This document shows positions 1 through 13,300 of a stretch of 64,000 nucleotides of DNA, one piece after another. The stretch lies in contig NC_064552.1 of assembly GCF_023856365.1 (NCBI RefSeq), positions 11,202,160-11,266,159 of the forward strand, written 5' to 3'. A program made the translations under genes and the position numbers. The notes under the pieces are model-generated. The model did not search any database and was not told the DNA's origin. It was given only the letters and a program-made list of their open reading frames with translations. Origin of the DNA: Brienomyrus brachyistius (taxonomy: Eukaryota > Chordata > Actinopteri > Osteoglossiformes > Mormyridae). Numbering within the stretch: position 1 is the stretch's first letter; every line of letters starts with the position of its first letter.

Positions 1-2870
1 ACTCTTAAGATTCAAACTGAGAGAAACCCTGCAGCCCAAATACAGATAACAAATGAAAACTTAGGAATGAAACAATTCCCTATGAATGTAATCAAGAGTC
101 TAGTTAATTATTAAACTGAGTTTGTTGGTTGATTGTCAGTTGATTGCTGTGCTATTTTCTCTCTTTGAATCATTTCCTTTTTCTTTGCTGTACTGACTCA
201 GAATCCTAAGAGAGCGTATTTTACATTGTTACGCTTTTTTTTATGCAGGCATCTATGAAGTGATAACAGAATACAATATTTATATCCTGGTGCTTTTAAT
301 TAAAGCAGGGTTGTTATAAAGCTTTTGTAATTTGCGTGGTTGCGGCACTCTAGAGTTGAGTAACACCCTGAAATCCTTTTGGTTGTTAATTTGGTCGGTT
401 TTTTTTTTGTCATGCATACAGGACTCTGATGTGTTTTTGTACGTCTTTGTCTGCCTTTATCTATTTATTTAGTAGCCTTGAGAAATATATTCGCGCAAAT
501 TCAATGCAGACGGGGATATGCAAAAATAATTATGGACAAACCACTTCAATTAGCATGTCCAGGTTTTTAATGTTTTACAAACTAAACACTTTTTATTCTG
601 TCCAGAGAAATCCTCTGTGACAAGAATGCCTTGTGTATTATTATAGTATGTTTTGTGCATAACAATGAAGGGCGAATTAATGATATCCTCTCGGCTAATG
701 GAAAAGATGTGCAAGACAAAAGAACACATTGTTATCTTTCATCAAGAGGCCGTCTGTTCAAGCCTTTACCCCGAAGAGTGTTAATAATGTACACCTTTAT
801 AAATCAAATTATAGGAACATTACGTTTAAGTTACCTTCCCGCTGTGGCTTCAATAGCCCCAGTTTGGAAAGCGTACATTCACGTTTTATTTCCAGGCTCG
901 TTTCCTACGTGAGTTTGCCGCAAATATTGCCGTGAAAATGGGTCATTTGTGTTTCTTTTTCTATGAAACGGAGAGCTCCGAATGGCGTATCTCAACGATG
1001 TCGTCAGTGGGCTTTTTATGTAATTGCTGGCGACGTGTTTAACAAGCAAAAACGTGGCCTTGTACGGCTGATCGAATGTTTCCAGCGCGGGGTCCAGCGC
1101 TAAAGGGGGAAATGTTCTCCTTTACGTCGGCATTTCCAAGCAGCGCGCAAAATATGCAGCGCTGTTTAGAAAGATGCGGCGCGATGCGACGAAGACGCCT
1201 GGAAGCCGTAAGAAAGTGGGCGAAGCCGCTTCTGGTGAGAACATGTGGTTCGGGGAACATTTGAATAATTAAATACAGAGAAAAGATCTATCATTCGGTG
1301 TATGATCGCGGAATATTGTGAAACATCAGGCCCTGTGATATACTCTATCCCCGAAGGAAATAAAATTAACTTTTTACCCAATTCCCCCCGGAGAATGAAA
1401 CAGCACAAAGGCATGCTCCTTTAATAAACCGAGTACTGTATTTTGAAATCAGATTTTTGGATTTCTGCATATTCACAGCAGATTTCTATTTATAGTGCAC
1501 ATTTCTGTTGACCACATGGGATATAAAATTGTCCTAGTTCCTGCGAAAGAAAATTAAATACCAGCGGTTTGTTTGTTTGAAACGGTGCTGCTTGCATTTC
1601 ACTAAACATAAGCAGTTACTGAAGTGGGAACATTTCTCAAATTCTTCGGAGATCCTGCTTGTATCTGGTTATACAGGTTATTAATAATATCCAGATGTTC
1701 CAAACAGCTATATTTTTGACCGGATGGACATTGTGTAATGAGAATTGCACAGTTTAAAGGTTTAATTCATTAAAACACGGTCTGTTTGAACGATTTGGTA
1801 AACAGTGTAATGTGATTACGGCCTCCTGCTCACGGGACGAAAGGTAATTAGAACTATTTAAGAGGCGTATTTTAGTGATCTGATAGTGAGACACGCTGAT
1901 AAATCTTGGCTTTGGCTGCGATCCGCGCTAAATCGTGCCCAAACCTGAGATCATGCTCTCGTTCTTAATAAGCCATTTTAGGTATTACGTTGGATCATCT
2001 TTGATATTTTCCCTTTCACTCATTTGCAGTCTGGATTGTATTACTTAAGGTCAGGAATTTCTAAACTGCCAGATGCGTTATCCATTCATATCCGTGATTG
2101 AGAATTCAAGGAAAAACTGAAACGATGAAATTATTATTATTCTAGCCCCCCCCCCCCCCCCCACGCCGCAGTGGTCCCTAGGCAGAACTTTCCCGTGCAG
2201 TTCATTTCAAAGCAGAGGTACTTTTTAGAATCTGAAAGCGTTTTATCCCTGAATGATATTTGCATAATTGTCTGGTGAGATATTATTCCCATAATTCGTA
2301 ATGAATAACATGCAAGGAGCCCGGATGCGTATTGTGGAAGTCTCTGGCAGGAAAACAGCCTTCAGAAATATCCTTTGCTGGGTAAAGTACAGCAGCGTTT
2401 CAATAAAACTGCACATACATATAATTAGTGGTCGGTCCAGTAAGTCTGCAAGGTCACTGTTTTTATCAATTTGACGAAATTCTCCGTTGCTTTGCTTCAG
2501 TTTCTTAAGGAGCGGGTGATTTCAAGGTATCCATACTCATGTGTAATGATTCCCAGTTGTTCTGAGCCATTTTGAAAGCAATCAGTCTGACATTTAAGAC
2601 TCTGCTCTCCGGCACATGTGTAATGTACAATAATATGCGCCGCTAGAAACTCGTAAAGACAATACTTCGACACGGTGATCCAGTTTACGACAACATGTCT
2701 CCATTTCAAATGAATTCTCTCAGATGTCTCGAGAGATCATAGACCGCCCCCCCCCCCCCCCCCCCAGTCTTTTGCTGCTGACTGTATCCAAAACTTTTAA
2801 AAATGTTTTTTTAATCCTTCAGTATTAAACATTTACATTCCAGGGGTCTGTTAAGTGCTCTTAATTTTTA
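1..2870. other. non-coding DNA, probably intron of arid5b
   Basis: No open frame here resembles a known protein. The stretch is AT-rich with one CpG-rich patch near 1070-1250 and two pure C tracts, at 2146-2162 (17 C) and 2747-2765 (19 C). The first arid5b exon in the window (from 19554) starts in the middle of a codon, so at least one coding exon lies upstream, and this DNA is most simply read as part of the large preceding intron. That it is intronic is inference; the lack of recognisable exons is what is seen. Confidence 0.6.
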
Positions 2871-3169
2871 TGTATGTGTGGGGTGGAAAAAATAATAGTG
2901 ACACCACATGAGAAAGGACTCTAACGTCAAAGTAACTAAATCACAACTACGAACACGGTTACAAAGTTGAGTCATATTAAGTTGAATGCCAGTAAGCAGT
3001 ATATGCATCAGCTATGAAAGCAAGCTGATGGTCAGCACTTTGATATGTGAGTTTTCAAAGCAACATGAGACAACCGAAAGAGGCCAAATGGTAAACTTGC
3101 AGGTGCATTGGCCACGAAAACTTCAGCCTTATTTAATGTGTCAAGGGGAGATAAGTGTGGGAAAAATTC

Positions 3170-3790
3170 ATGACAGTGTGAGCCAAACGGAGAGGAAAAA
3201 AACTGCAGCAGAAATAGGGAACAGTAGTGGGCAGTCAAAGGTCATCGCCAAGGAGAGATGGACACTCAAGATGCTAAACACCATAAAAGTTTGCCATTAA
3301 AAATTGCCACAGCACTGAATCGACACGTCAGTGTCAACAAAAACAAAACATTGTCATCTTGCTGGATTTAATGGCAGGGCTCCTGTTTGGAAACTACTTG
3401 TATCCCAGGCCAATGTACAGAGACACGTAACTGGGTGTAAGGAGCACGAAAACCTGGGCCCTGGAGCAATGAGAAAAAGTAGTCTGATGAGTCATCTTTC
3501 ACCCTTTCTCCTACATTCGGATGGGCTTACATTTGGAGAAAGCCAACTGTTACACATGGGAGATCCATAATGGTATAGCCTGCCTTCTCATGGGAGCCAT
3601 TAGGTCTGATGATTGCTCTGCCTGGTTATATAACAGGCGTGGATTATGAGGCTATTTTACAGAACCTGATGCACCCTGTGGTGCAAGAACTCTTCCCCGA
3701 TCATCTTCCCATACTCTTAAGACGATAATGCTCCCATATATGTCGCTAAACAAATGTGAGTGTGGTGTTTTGTGATCCCCGGATGAAGTC
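3170..3790 (+). pseudogene. Tc1 transposase pseudogene, N-terminal and central part
   Basis: Frame by frame this reads as a fish Tc1-like transposase (DDE family, IS630-Tc1-mariner). The pieces are a short stretch with SGQSK and RWTLK near 3220-3270, then VSTKTKHCHLAGFNGRAPVW from about 3330, then a CKEHENLG segment near 3440. The last piece is DDNAPI at about 3720-3737, the conserved block holding the second catalytic Asp in this family. Stop codons (for example around 3570 and 3715) and frame changes break it throughout. It served cut-and-paste transposition at TA sites and is now dead. The family assignment is from remembered conserved motifs and is strong for the DDNAPI block. Confidence 0.8.
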
Positions 3791-4128
3791 AGACACCTTC
3801 CACCCAATCACCATATGTACATATGCGATAGGTTGGTGCTCCATCCTGGGTCGTTCCCTGCCTTGCGCCCATAGCTTCTGGGATAGGCTCCGGACCGCCT
3901 GTGACCCTGAATAGGACAAGCAGTTTCAGAAAATGGATGGATGGATGGAGCCCTGCGATGGGCTGGCCCCCCATCCTGGATTGTTCTCTGCCTTGTGCCC
4001 ATTGCTTCTGGGATAGGCTCCGGACCCCCCCTGACCCAGTAAGATAAGCGGTTTGGAAAATGGATGGATGGATGGACAGACAGACGGATGTTTGGATGGA
4101 TGGATGGACGGACGGACAGATGGATGAA
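3790..4128 (+). repeat. two tandem copies of a SINE-like 3' tail ending in (GGAT)n
   Basis: Two direct copies of the same sequence lie side by side. Each contains a CCATCCTGG segment, then GGGATAGGCTCCGGACC, then an (A/G)AAATGGATGGATGGATGG end; the first ends near 3947 and the second near 4080. The GGAT tail then continues irregularly with GGAC and GGATG units to about 4125. This is the 3' part of a repeat common in fish genomes, also present here at 41330, 49364, 54888, 62116 and 62695. It splits the Tc1 transposase relic, so it inserted later. Confidence 0.8.
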
Positions 4129-4300
4129 TGGAATGTTCTGGACTGTAGAGTGAGAAGTCTGTTTCCACCTCATTCATTCTTCAATGAACTGAGGCTTTTC
4201 TTCTGGATGAGTGGTCCAATGTCCAACTATAGGTCAGGACTTCCAAAAAGCATCAAAACCCTTCTGAAGCCAAAGGGAGACCCTTCTCATTTAATCATTG
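4129..4300 (+). pseudogene. Tc1 transposase pseudogene, C-terminal part
   Basis: Translation resumes the Tc1 transposase C-terminus after the nested repeat. It gives WNVLDCRVRSLFPP near 4130-4170, corresponding to the usual W-x-V-L-E-x-R-V-R-x-R-F-P-P segment. It then gives LPKSIKTLLKPKGDPSHL near 4235-4290, corresponding to the family's final R-I-x-A-V-L-K-A-K-G-G-P-T segment. The order and spacing fit one element cut in two. It is non-functional. Confidence 0.8.
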
Positions 4301-4352
4301 ATATTAATATACTCTTAGTGCTCCTTTTATTTTTGTTCACCCCCATATACAA

Positions 4353-7300
4353 ACAAACATGAAACTGCCGTATATTTATTTAGCATATATGAGTTTCTGA
4401 CCACTGTTCCTCTGTATTAGAACCTATCCAAGTACCGGCAGAGATGTCATGGTTTCCAGTAACTGTTTGTACTACATTACGTCAAATTAAAACCAAATTT
4501 TCTATTATTCCTCTTTCGGCACTTGGCACCCGTGCAGTTCGGCGCCCTGACAGCTGCGAGTTATTTGAAATACTTCACTGGAGTGGGGAAAACCTGCTGC
4601 GAGGAAGACTCAGTGCTGTTAAATTCATAGGGAGGCATGATGTAATCAGTGTTACCCAACGCTAGTTTGTGAACCAACCCAGAGTAAAAATAATCTCTCC
4701 TGGATTATCCAGTGTAATTGAATTGACCCTCTATGTCAGCACTGGCCTCCATCAAGCCTCTCAGCTGACGCTGTTTGGCACAGCACACCTTCAGGATCTT
4801 CCGCTATTTTCTCTGAAACAACACTGCACTGCGTTTCAAGGCTTATCTACCGATGCATTTATTTGCTTATTTAAAACAGTGTCACAGCTTTCTTTGTTAG
4901 GATGTGTTAGGCTTGACATTTGAGGTTGCATTATTATTTTTAGAACTATCCTCTGTGATTTGGACTAATTACATTCCTGCCTCTGCCTTAGTAAACGAGC
5001 TCATTCTTGGCGACGAATCCTCTGGAGGTGGGACGTCGTACCTCTCGCTCAGAAGTATTCCTTTACTCTCGAGCAGGAACGCCGCATATCAAGCCACGAA
5101 GCGGCTCCCTCTCCTGTTATTGAGTAACGTTAGACGTCTACCTGTGATGGGCGCCGACTTGGAATGCTGGGCTGGAGAGGAAAATATCGAGCTTGATTCC
5201 CAGTCTCTTGTATCCCCAGCAGACTACTTACCGGGGAAAATAAATAATTCATGCGAAAAGAAAAAAAAAATAAAAAATGGAACCTTCCTTTCTGTGCCCC
5301 GGAATAATTGTTATACGGAGCGAGGAGGAATTTTCGCAGCACAGGCTGGGGTCTGAAACAAAATGTCACTTAAAGCGCGATACAATATTTGATTATCGTT
5401 TTCGAATCTCATCCGGCTCCTCACGGGGTCGTCCACTGGTGGATTTGCTGGGAGCGTCAGTGGCGTTTCAGTGCCTCCGTAGCCGTGGTGATTTATTAAC
5501 GCGCCGGCATCCATGCACTCCTCTCTATAAACATTTAATGAGTCAGCGTACACAGATCAGAGGGAACACACCAAAATATCTGATAATAGGTTTCAAGCGA
5601 ATAATGTTTCAAGGACTTCATTGTGCGCCTTCAGGAAAACATTACTTCCCAGTTATGTACAAACTGAATTGCCTTTGTTTTCCATATTTATTTATGTATT
5701 TGTTTATTTTCCTCTCTCTGGTAATTATTCCAGTGGGTGAGGCTCTTAGGAATGTGCTGGGCAGAGGAGTGTTTCTTGTTCTAAGACCAAGAAGGAAGCT
5801 TTTTGTACTGGGGAGAATGAAGAGATCAGTGCTGTAAGTGAGTCACGCGTTGAAACTGTTTTGGGATCTGTGTGAAGCCATTGTTTTGATCAATTTAATG
5901 TTTGGGAAATATATACTTTATTTATGTGTCCGTACCTCTCATCTCCTATGTCTGTCGCCTCATTTGTTGCTTTCTTCTTCATTTTGCATTGTCGTTATTG
6001 ATTGGCTTGTCACAATGGGAATCGGCCCACGCCATTGGATGGAAATCTTATACGCTTCGACCCAACTGTTCGGCAGTACGGGGCGGTAACGGAAGATGGT
6101 ATCTGAGAATGAATATACCGGACCTGTCTCAGATCAGCTTAATAACTTAGCAGGAACCATGTGAAGTATTTAAATTTTAATAAAGACTACCATATAGTAA
6201 AATGGAATAGTAAAGATAAGTCGTAAGATAGCATTATCTAGAACAGATAGTACTAACGATAGTACATACAGCCATTTCCTGTAAGCGACAGAGAGGCTGA
6301 TACGGATACCTCTGTACTTAACCTCACCCACCAGTTTAGTTTTATGTTGCCTGTGAGATTAATGAAAGGCCTGAAGTTTTTTTGTGTGTGTGTGTGTGTG
6401 TAACGTTACATAACACTCCTGATATGTTAATGATACATTAATGACACCCTCTAACAGCCTGACACACAAACAACGGTTTCTAGGTCAGCCATGAGCTTTT
6501 CACAGCAAGTGAGTCATTAGGGGGCCACATTTTCGTCCATTCAAAAGCCAATGAGCTCGGCGGCGATTGCATTATTGTTTTTTTTTTTTAAATATTGTAA
6601 TTTTCTTGGTTTTCCTTTTTGCATGGCTAGGCGGTGATTTAATTGCTTATCTCCCACCACCTGCTGTTTAAGGGGAGGAATGGATCATAGAGCTGCACCA
6701 TGTGGGTTCAAAGGTCAACGCTGTGTTTGTAATGCTGTATTCTGGTAGTGGGTGCGACCTTCCAGAATGGACTATGCTACTGCGAATTGCATTAGCGAGT
6801 AGCTGTGACTCTTAGCACAGATCACTGCAGCATCCCGTGGGCTATTGCACTTCTTGAGGACAGAATGGCGTCGACGTACCGGAATACACGTAATGCGGCG
6901 TGATTTTACCGTATTTAATCTCTGTTTTCATTTTTTTTCCTGCCTTCACGCTCCCGTTTTTAAGGTCCCGCACTTTTGCCGTCCGATTTATGGAGTGGCT
7001 ACGCTTACGCTGACGGGACCATTAAGTTAATGCTGGCAGCTTATGTGCCATTAAGGTTTGTTTTGCTTTCTCTTTACTGGTGACCCAGTTGAGCCTCAAG
7101 GGGGAATCTGCAGACTGTGGCCTGTACCGTGTCACGGTGACGTGTTCCATTGTACTTAGACGGGCTTTGTGTGAATCACGATGCTCTTTGTTGGTTTCGC
7201 TGTGATTAAAAAAAAATAATAAATAAACCCCCCAGCAGTCATGGACAAAGACTGAATGGCATGGCACCCAGTCACAACTGGATAGCTGCGTAGCTTATTA

Positions 7301-10300
7301 TGGAAAAAAAAACTATAAATAAAAAAAAAAAATCCCTTTGGCGTTATGTGAAATTCTCACGTCTTCTTGAGGGCAGTACTACGGGTGCCCGTATGTGCTG
7401 GCAAATCGGCATGCCGTGACGTCACTGAAGGTCGTCAGGGTTACGCCAGTGAGGTCTTTGCGGTTTAAGAATTACAACAAGGACAATGTAAACACACTTA
7501 AAGCTTGAAATGTATAATCAAAGCAGTGACCATGGGTGTCCTTGGCCGTATTTATTACAGACACCCCAGGACAAGGTGTTCTGAGACATTTTTACATACG
7601 TCGGCTCTGTTTGTGTCGTGATTTTGGATAGTTTCCAGGTAGTCAGTCGTATTTCACTAGGTTCATTATTGTAAGTCGCAGTCTTTCTACAATTACCCCT
7701 GTAAATGTCACCTCCGCCCAAACTGGGCCGCCGAATCTGTTCCTGTGCGAAAAGCCTATCAGGCAAATTCTAATATGCTTAGGGTTAAATCACTGTAAAG
7801 CTGTAGTTTACCAGTGTGGCTACCGGTTTTTAGCTGCTTGAGAATCATTCGTGACTGTGGCTCTTGACGTCCGTCTCGTAAGGCAGTGTAGCCTTTATAG
7901 AGGCATTTTCTGAAGTGTCTATAATGGTAGGGTCCAAATTTTTGGCTTGGTTTGGCTTGACATGATTTGGTTTTGATTAGCTCATAGTCCTAGCTAACAG
8001 AGTGCCTGAATGTGAATAGGCGGATAAGCATGAAGAAAGTGTGGCAGATCAGTTTAAACGGCTTGAAAGGGTACTGGAGAGCTTTGTCATCTGTGGACTA
8101 TATTTTAAACACGGCTGATTTGCTGAGGGTGGTGAATTCGTGGCTGGTGGCTGAGGGATACTGTACAGCTACTGAAAGACCTGCAACAGTCTTTTCCTGG
8201 AGCTTGGGAAGAAGAAAAAAACACCATCTTTGTCATTTTGACCTTAAATTTTATTTCCCGTGAGTGTCACCAACCATGCCGGTCTGTCAGGCTGATAGAT
8301 GACAGGATACAAATTAGAATCCCTTCCTTTCATCGAGCTGGTCTCCTAACAAAGCTACTGTGGACATAACTGTGGTTTGGTGGTCGTTTCGGCACCGTCT
8401 GTAGCATTTAGATGCATCCGAAATGGTGCCTCACATTTTGCGTTAGATCCGGTAGGACGAGGTACGTCTGTTGTTGTACCCTTAAGCAAAATGCTGGATT
8501 TCTCCTACCGTACAAATGAGCAGAATACTATACACTTTGGGGGAACAAAGCAACGGATAAGTTAGTAAGTAATACATAAACGGTAATAACATATTACCTT
8601 TCCTGCAATGTATTGAGTCAGTCTCTGACTGGTTTTGGCCTAGGTGCACCATAAATCTCCTAATGAAAACCGACTCTCCTAATGAAAGTAAGTGGGTGAG
8701 TATAGGCTCCAGTGAAAGAGATCAGATTCCTCACGCCTATCACGACAGGCCGCGATGCTACTGGGGGCCGGTCCATAAACGCCACATTCGGCACGTATGA
8801 TATTTCATATATTATTCCAGTGTTGAGCTCCGGCTGTCAGAGCCATTATTTGTTTTCTACTGGGTTTTTTATTTTAATGCTCTGAGCGGAGTTTTGTTTT
8901 CTCTGCATACCACACTGACATAGCAGCGGCTCAGAAGATGAATTTTCTTTCCTTTCATGTTTCACTGTAATTAAATGTCATTACTCTGAGTGGTTTGGGC
9001 AGCTACAAAATTAAAAAGGCCCCCAAATTACACAATAATTGCCCTTTGTTTGGTATATAAACACTATATGTTATTTTATTGTGCGCATTTCTTATTTATT
9101 AAAATGAAAAATGCAGAGGCTTCCTTTGGACTGTGGGACTGCAATCTATTACGGGTTGACATAACACGTTTGCCATACATGCAGAAATAATGGAGTACCG
9201 TTTTGAAGAGTCAAGTAATTGCTGTCTTAATGACTCTCCAGTTGGGTTTAACAAGTAGCTGGTGGATTGCGCGTCTCCTGTCATTTAAGGGGAAGAATAT
9301 CAAGCTACGTCATATGTCATATTGAGAATGAAAATCTGTAAAGCCTGTTCCTGCATGGGCTGCCTATCTGAAACGTCACCGTTTTAAATTAGACGGTGGT
9401 GTTGATGAGGGCAGCAGCTTGGTTGGGCTTAGTCATTTCTCGTGTATGTGTCTGTTTTCCTGGCAACACTTGTGCAATTTCCAGCTAGAAAAAAAAAAAC
9501 TACATTAGAATTGTTAAAAAAAAAATTGCGATACAGCATAGCTCAGAGGCAACAGAGCTTTCTGTTCAGATCGTCTGCAGGGTGACATCACTAGCCAGTC
9601 GTCCTTCTAGCAAGTACAGATAAAAAGGGAAGCAAGACAAAAGTGCCTTCCAGAGCACGTTCATGCATTCGTAAACGGCAGAATGCAGTCCTTCGCCAAG
9701 ATAATTCAATTTGGTTCCTCTACCTAAAGTGACATTTGACGTATCTGGTAGTAATGAGTAAGTGTTTGCACGCTGTGGAAGCCACCTTGTTATGTCTATG
9801 TGGCAAACTGTTATTTTACAGCTCAGCATTCTTCACTCGTTTTAAAGGTCAGCGGAGAGACCTCGTGACATTTTCAATCTGCGGCTGAGGTTCCGCGAGA
9901 ATCCATTTTTTTTTTTGTCGTATGGAGCGGGAACCTTTTTCCGGCAGGGTGACGGCGTCACACGGACTCCAGCCGCGATATTCTGAGTGTGACTTCAACT
10001 GCAGAGCACCGAACGAGGTTTTGGTCCTCAGATGTGACTTATTAAAGGGGGCAGAGACTCCGCCATGTTGCCTTGGGATTGTGTCTTTATGAGAAACCCG
10101 TTTAAGGCTCTCAACGATCTGATTGAGATCAACATGGAGCTAAAACGCAGGAAAGTGTGGAAGACCTGTGTGGGGAAATAGTTCTATTCTTCGTAATCAG
10201 GACTTCAAGTGCGTGACTCGCGAATAATTATATACTTTCCAGTAATTCAGATATTCAAGAGTATGCTGGTATTCCAGCAAGACCCATTAGCCGAAGGGTG

Positions 10301-13300
10301 TGTTTATGAGAGCAGAATCTTAGCAGCCAAGTTCCCTGAAAAATTAAACAGCTTCATAAAAGAATATAATATTTTCTCTAGAAAATCGATAAAGATTTTT
10401 TTTTTCCCCCCCATGTGGGAGAAAGAATTTATTCTCAAGTATTTCACCTAAATTCATCTTGGGTACCGGTTCCCTTAATATGAAAATGCTTTCAATTTTG
10501 CTCCGTTTTTTTTTTTTTTTAGAAATTCAGTTTTTTACGAGCGTCTCGTACTGGGGGATTATTTCAAAGTCATATTCAAAAATATGCAAAAACACACATG
10601 AGCTCTGCCCCACCTTCATCTGGAGCCAATGAATTTCTGTTGAGATGCTTTGCTTAAAAAGAAACAAAGAGAGGCTGGTCACCTGTGGCACTTTCATCTC
10701 CGAAGCTGCAACCAATGCTGGGGTATTTGCAGGCTAACTTTGTTGACCCAAGACAGAACTTGCTGATTCAGATTTCACCAGTGATACGCAAATGAGGCTT
10801 ATTGTGAGGAATGGTGGGGAGTCTGGGGGGCGGGGGGGTGGGTTGGTGCATTGGAAATAGGGGGGGGGGGGGGGGGCTGCCCTGGGGGGGTGCTTGGTTG
10901 TTATCAGGATTCCCAGGGGAGGAAAGCGGGCATGTAATTTGCGGCCCATGTGATTGTGTGTACCGACGCCGGCTGTGCCGAACCAAGCCACCCCTCAGTT
11001 CCTCCCGTTAACTACCGCGTTCCCCAGTCATTCAAATTGACAGATGACATGGTTAAGTTAAACGAGGAAGGCGGGTTTTCTAAATTCACATTCGCCGTCT
11101 CCAGAGGGAGAAGTAAACGTTTTAGGATTGCGTTATTCGAGCGAACATTTCTCATTTTTTTATTTTATTTTTTTCTTCAAATTTGGTTCCTCTCCAGGCC
11201 CAGAGGAATCAACGATAACAAAAGATCGCACTTTGTCGCAACAAGACGAGGCGCGGTTGAAACTTCTAAACGCTCATCTTTCTCCTGAGAGGCTTGTCAA
11301 ACTTAACATAAAAGAAATGTTAGAAGCGGAAGGACGGGGGACTGTTTGGAGATTCTGAACTACGCAGTGGAAGTAGATATCAGATTGTAGCCAGGCTGTG
11401 AAATGACATCATCATTTATGAGCCTATAGTAAGAGAGAAACCTTTGCTTAAGTATGATGCGTGTCTAGTTTTGAATCTGCCTGCTTTCAGGCTCATATTA
11501 CGCACCGTCAGAGGTGGAGTCTGTAACAGCTGCGATATTTCCACCCAACTCGCGTGATCGTCTCACCTGGCGGGGGCACTAAATGAAGTTGTGTATAGGC
11601 ATTCAGCACAAGTTTTCCGTTGTCATGGGGACCCTATGTTGCAGGACCTGCTGCTCGCCACGAGATGATGATTAGCACCTGGCCCCAGGCCGCGACTCTT
11701 GCAACCGTACATGCAAGTGACGACGGATTTGTCCTGTTAGAAGTCGTCCGCAATTTGTCTGGCAAGTTCTCTGAAGGCTTTTTTTTCCCTCACATCGAAA
11801 TGCCCACGTCCTTGTCCTCAGACTTGCACGCTAGTTGCTCCTGAAGGTCATTCCGGCTGAACCTTATTTTGGCGTAGAAATAGCTTGTAACGAAATATGT
11901 GTTCAACAATCCATATTACGCTACAAAATCTCTATCGGGGGCCAACGTGTGAGCCTGGCGCACTCACCAGAATTCATGCCATAAGAGGCGGGCAAACAGG
12001 AAGTGATGTAAAGCCATGTGATCAGACGCCTCCTAGTTACAAGCTGCTCTCATTGCCTAGTCTTTAACATGACACCGCATCACATTTAAAGAGGAACTAA
12101 CCCCTGCACTGTCAGTGAAGTCTTATAACATGTAGTCCAGCTCCTCATCACCTGAGGCCTTCTTTATTTACGCAATAAATAGCTTGATAATTGCATAATA
12201 ATTTAAATAATGGCTATAATAATGACTAATATGGTATTTTCTTTTTTTCCTCTCTCCCATCTCATTGATAATGGGGTGTGGTGAGGGAAGGCGATTAAGT
12301 AATATTCACCGTCTGGATTATGATACATTCAGTGATTGCATGGCTATGTACGCATCGTGCCTTAGATGTGTATGACTCAATGCTTGTGCTTTGGACGCCA
12401 TTCATTCCATTTAATCCGGGGCATTAAAACCCCCCTACCCTAAAGCACACATACACACGTATGGTCTGCTTTGCCACTCACACCTGAGCAAACAGCCGGG
12501 CGTCTAGATATGAGCTGACTGTGCCGTGCCAATTGCTGCGTCACACCCCCCCCCCCCCACCCCCCCCAACCCTGGCCCTGACGGACATCAGGGGGTACCG
12601 CCGCTCCAACTCCGGTTAGCCACCCGATATTGGCGCCGGGGCCCGACTACCGTTCCCGCCTTTCAAACGCAGCGTCTGTGAGGCTAATTGCATTCAGCCG
12701 GTTTGCCACGGTCGCATCAGCTATTCTCATGCTAATTTACACTGTCAGTGTCTTTGCCCAATGGATACCGCACAATTTATATGGAAAAATATACCACTGC
12801 CTGTGTGATTATTCTTTTGTAGATTATTGCTGTCATTTTAATATCGGAAGGCACTGGTCTCTTCTCTCTCACTATCAAATATTCATTGCGGCGAAATGTA
12901 ATATTACCTTTATTCATCTGTATTATGAATCAGACATTTGCTCATATTATGTATACATAGATCCCTGTGCATATAAATCTTTTTTTTTTTTTAAATCCCA
13001 GACTAAATTTTAATTGAAGCCAAAATATTTTATAAGGTAGCGGAGCTACAGGTTCCTTACTGATTGTGTACTTAAAGGAGGGCGTGGGGGGGGGGGCTAT
13101 TTAACTCCATTTGAGCAGAGGTGTTAATTGTCCTGCTCAATAAATGTCAACACAGATGGCAAGATCTCCGCTGAGCTGGAATGCGCCTTGGTGTCTTCAT
13201 TGAGAAGGTTAAGGGGACGGTTTAAAAAAAAAAAACAAAAGTGGTAATAAAACAGGATTTATGAGAAAATGGGATTTATGCGGGATGTTGCACATGCCAG

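Larger units (their letters stand above)
2871..4352 (+). mobile_element. relic Tc1-family DNA transposon with a nested insertion
   Basis: Imperfect terminal inverted repeats are visible: the left end near 2871-2913 (GTATGTGTGGGGTGG followed by an A-rich run) matches the reverse complement of the right end near 4313-4352. Between them is a decayed Tc1/mariner-type transposase in two pieces. The element is interrupted at about 3790-4125 by a GGATGGAT-tailed repeat. Without the insert it would be about 1.15 kb, a plausible size for a decayed Tc1 element. It is certainly inactive, because its reading frame has many stops and shifts. TA dinucleotides lie at or near both ends, as expected for TA target duplication, but the exact ends are uncertain. 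Confidence 0.8.

Noticed and set aside
5277..5837. Open frame of 186 codons on the + strand
   Set aside because: No recognisable domain or homologue. It opens just after an A-rich run and has no codon or splice support. A long chance frame of this size is unremarkable in a 64-kb window.
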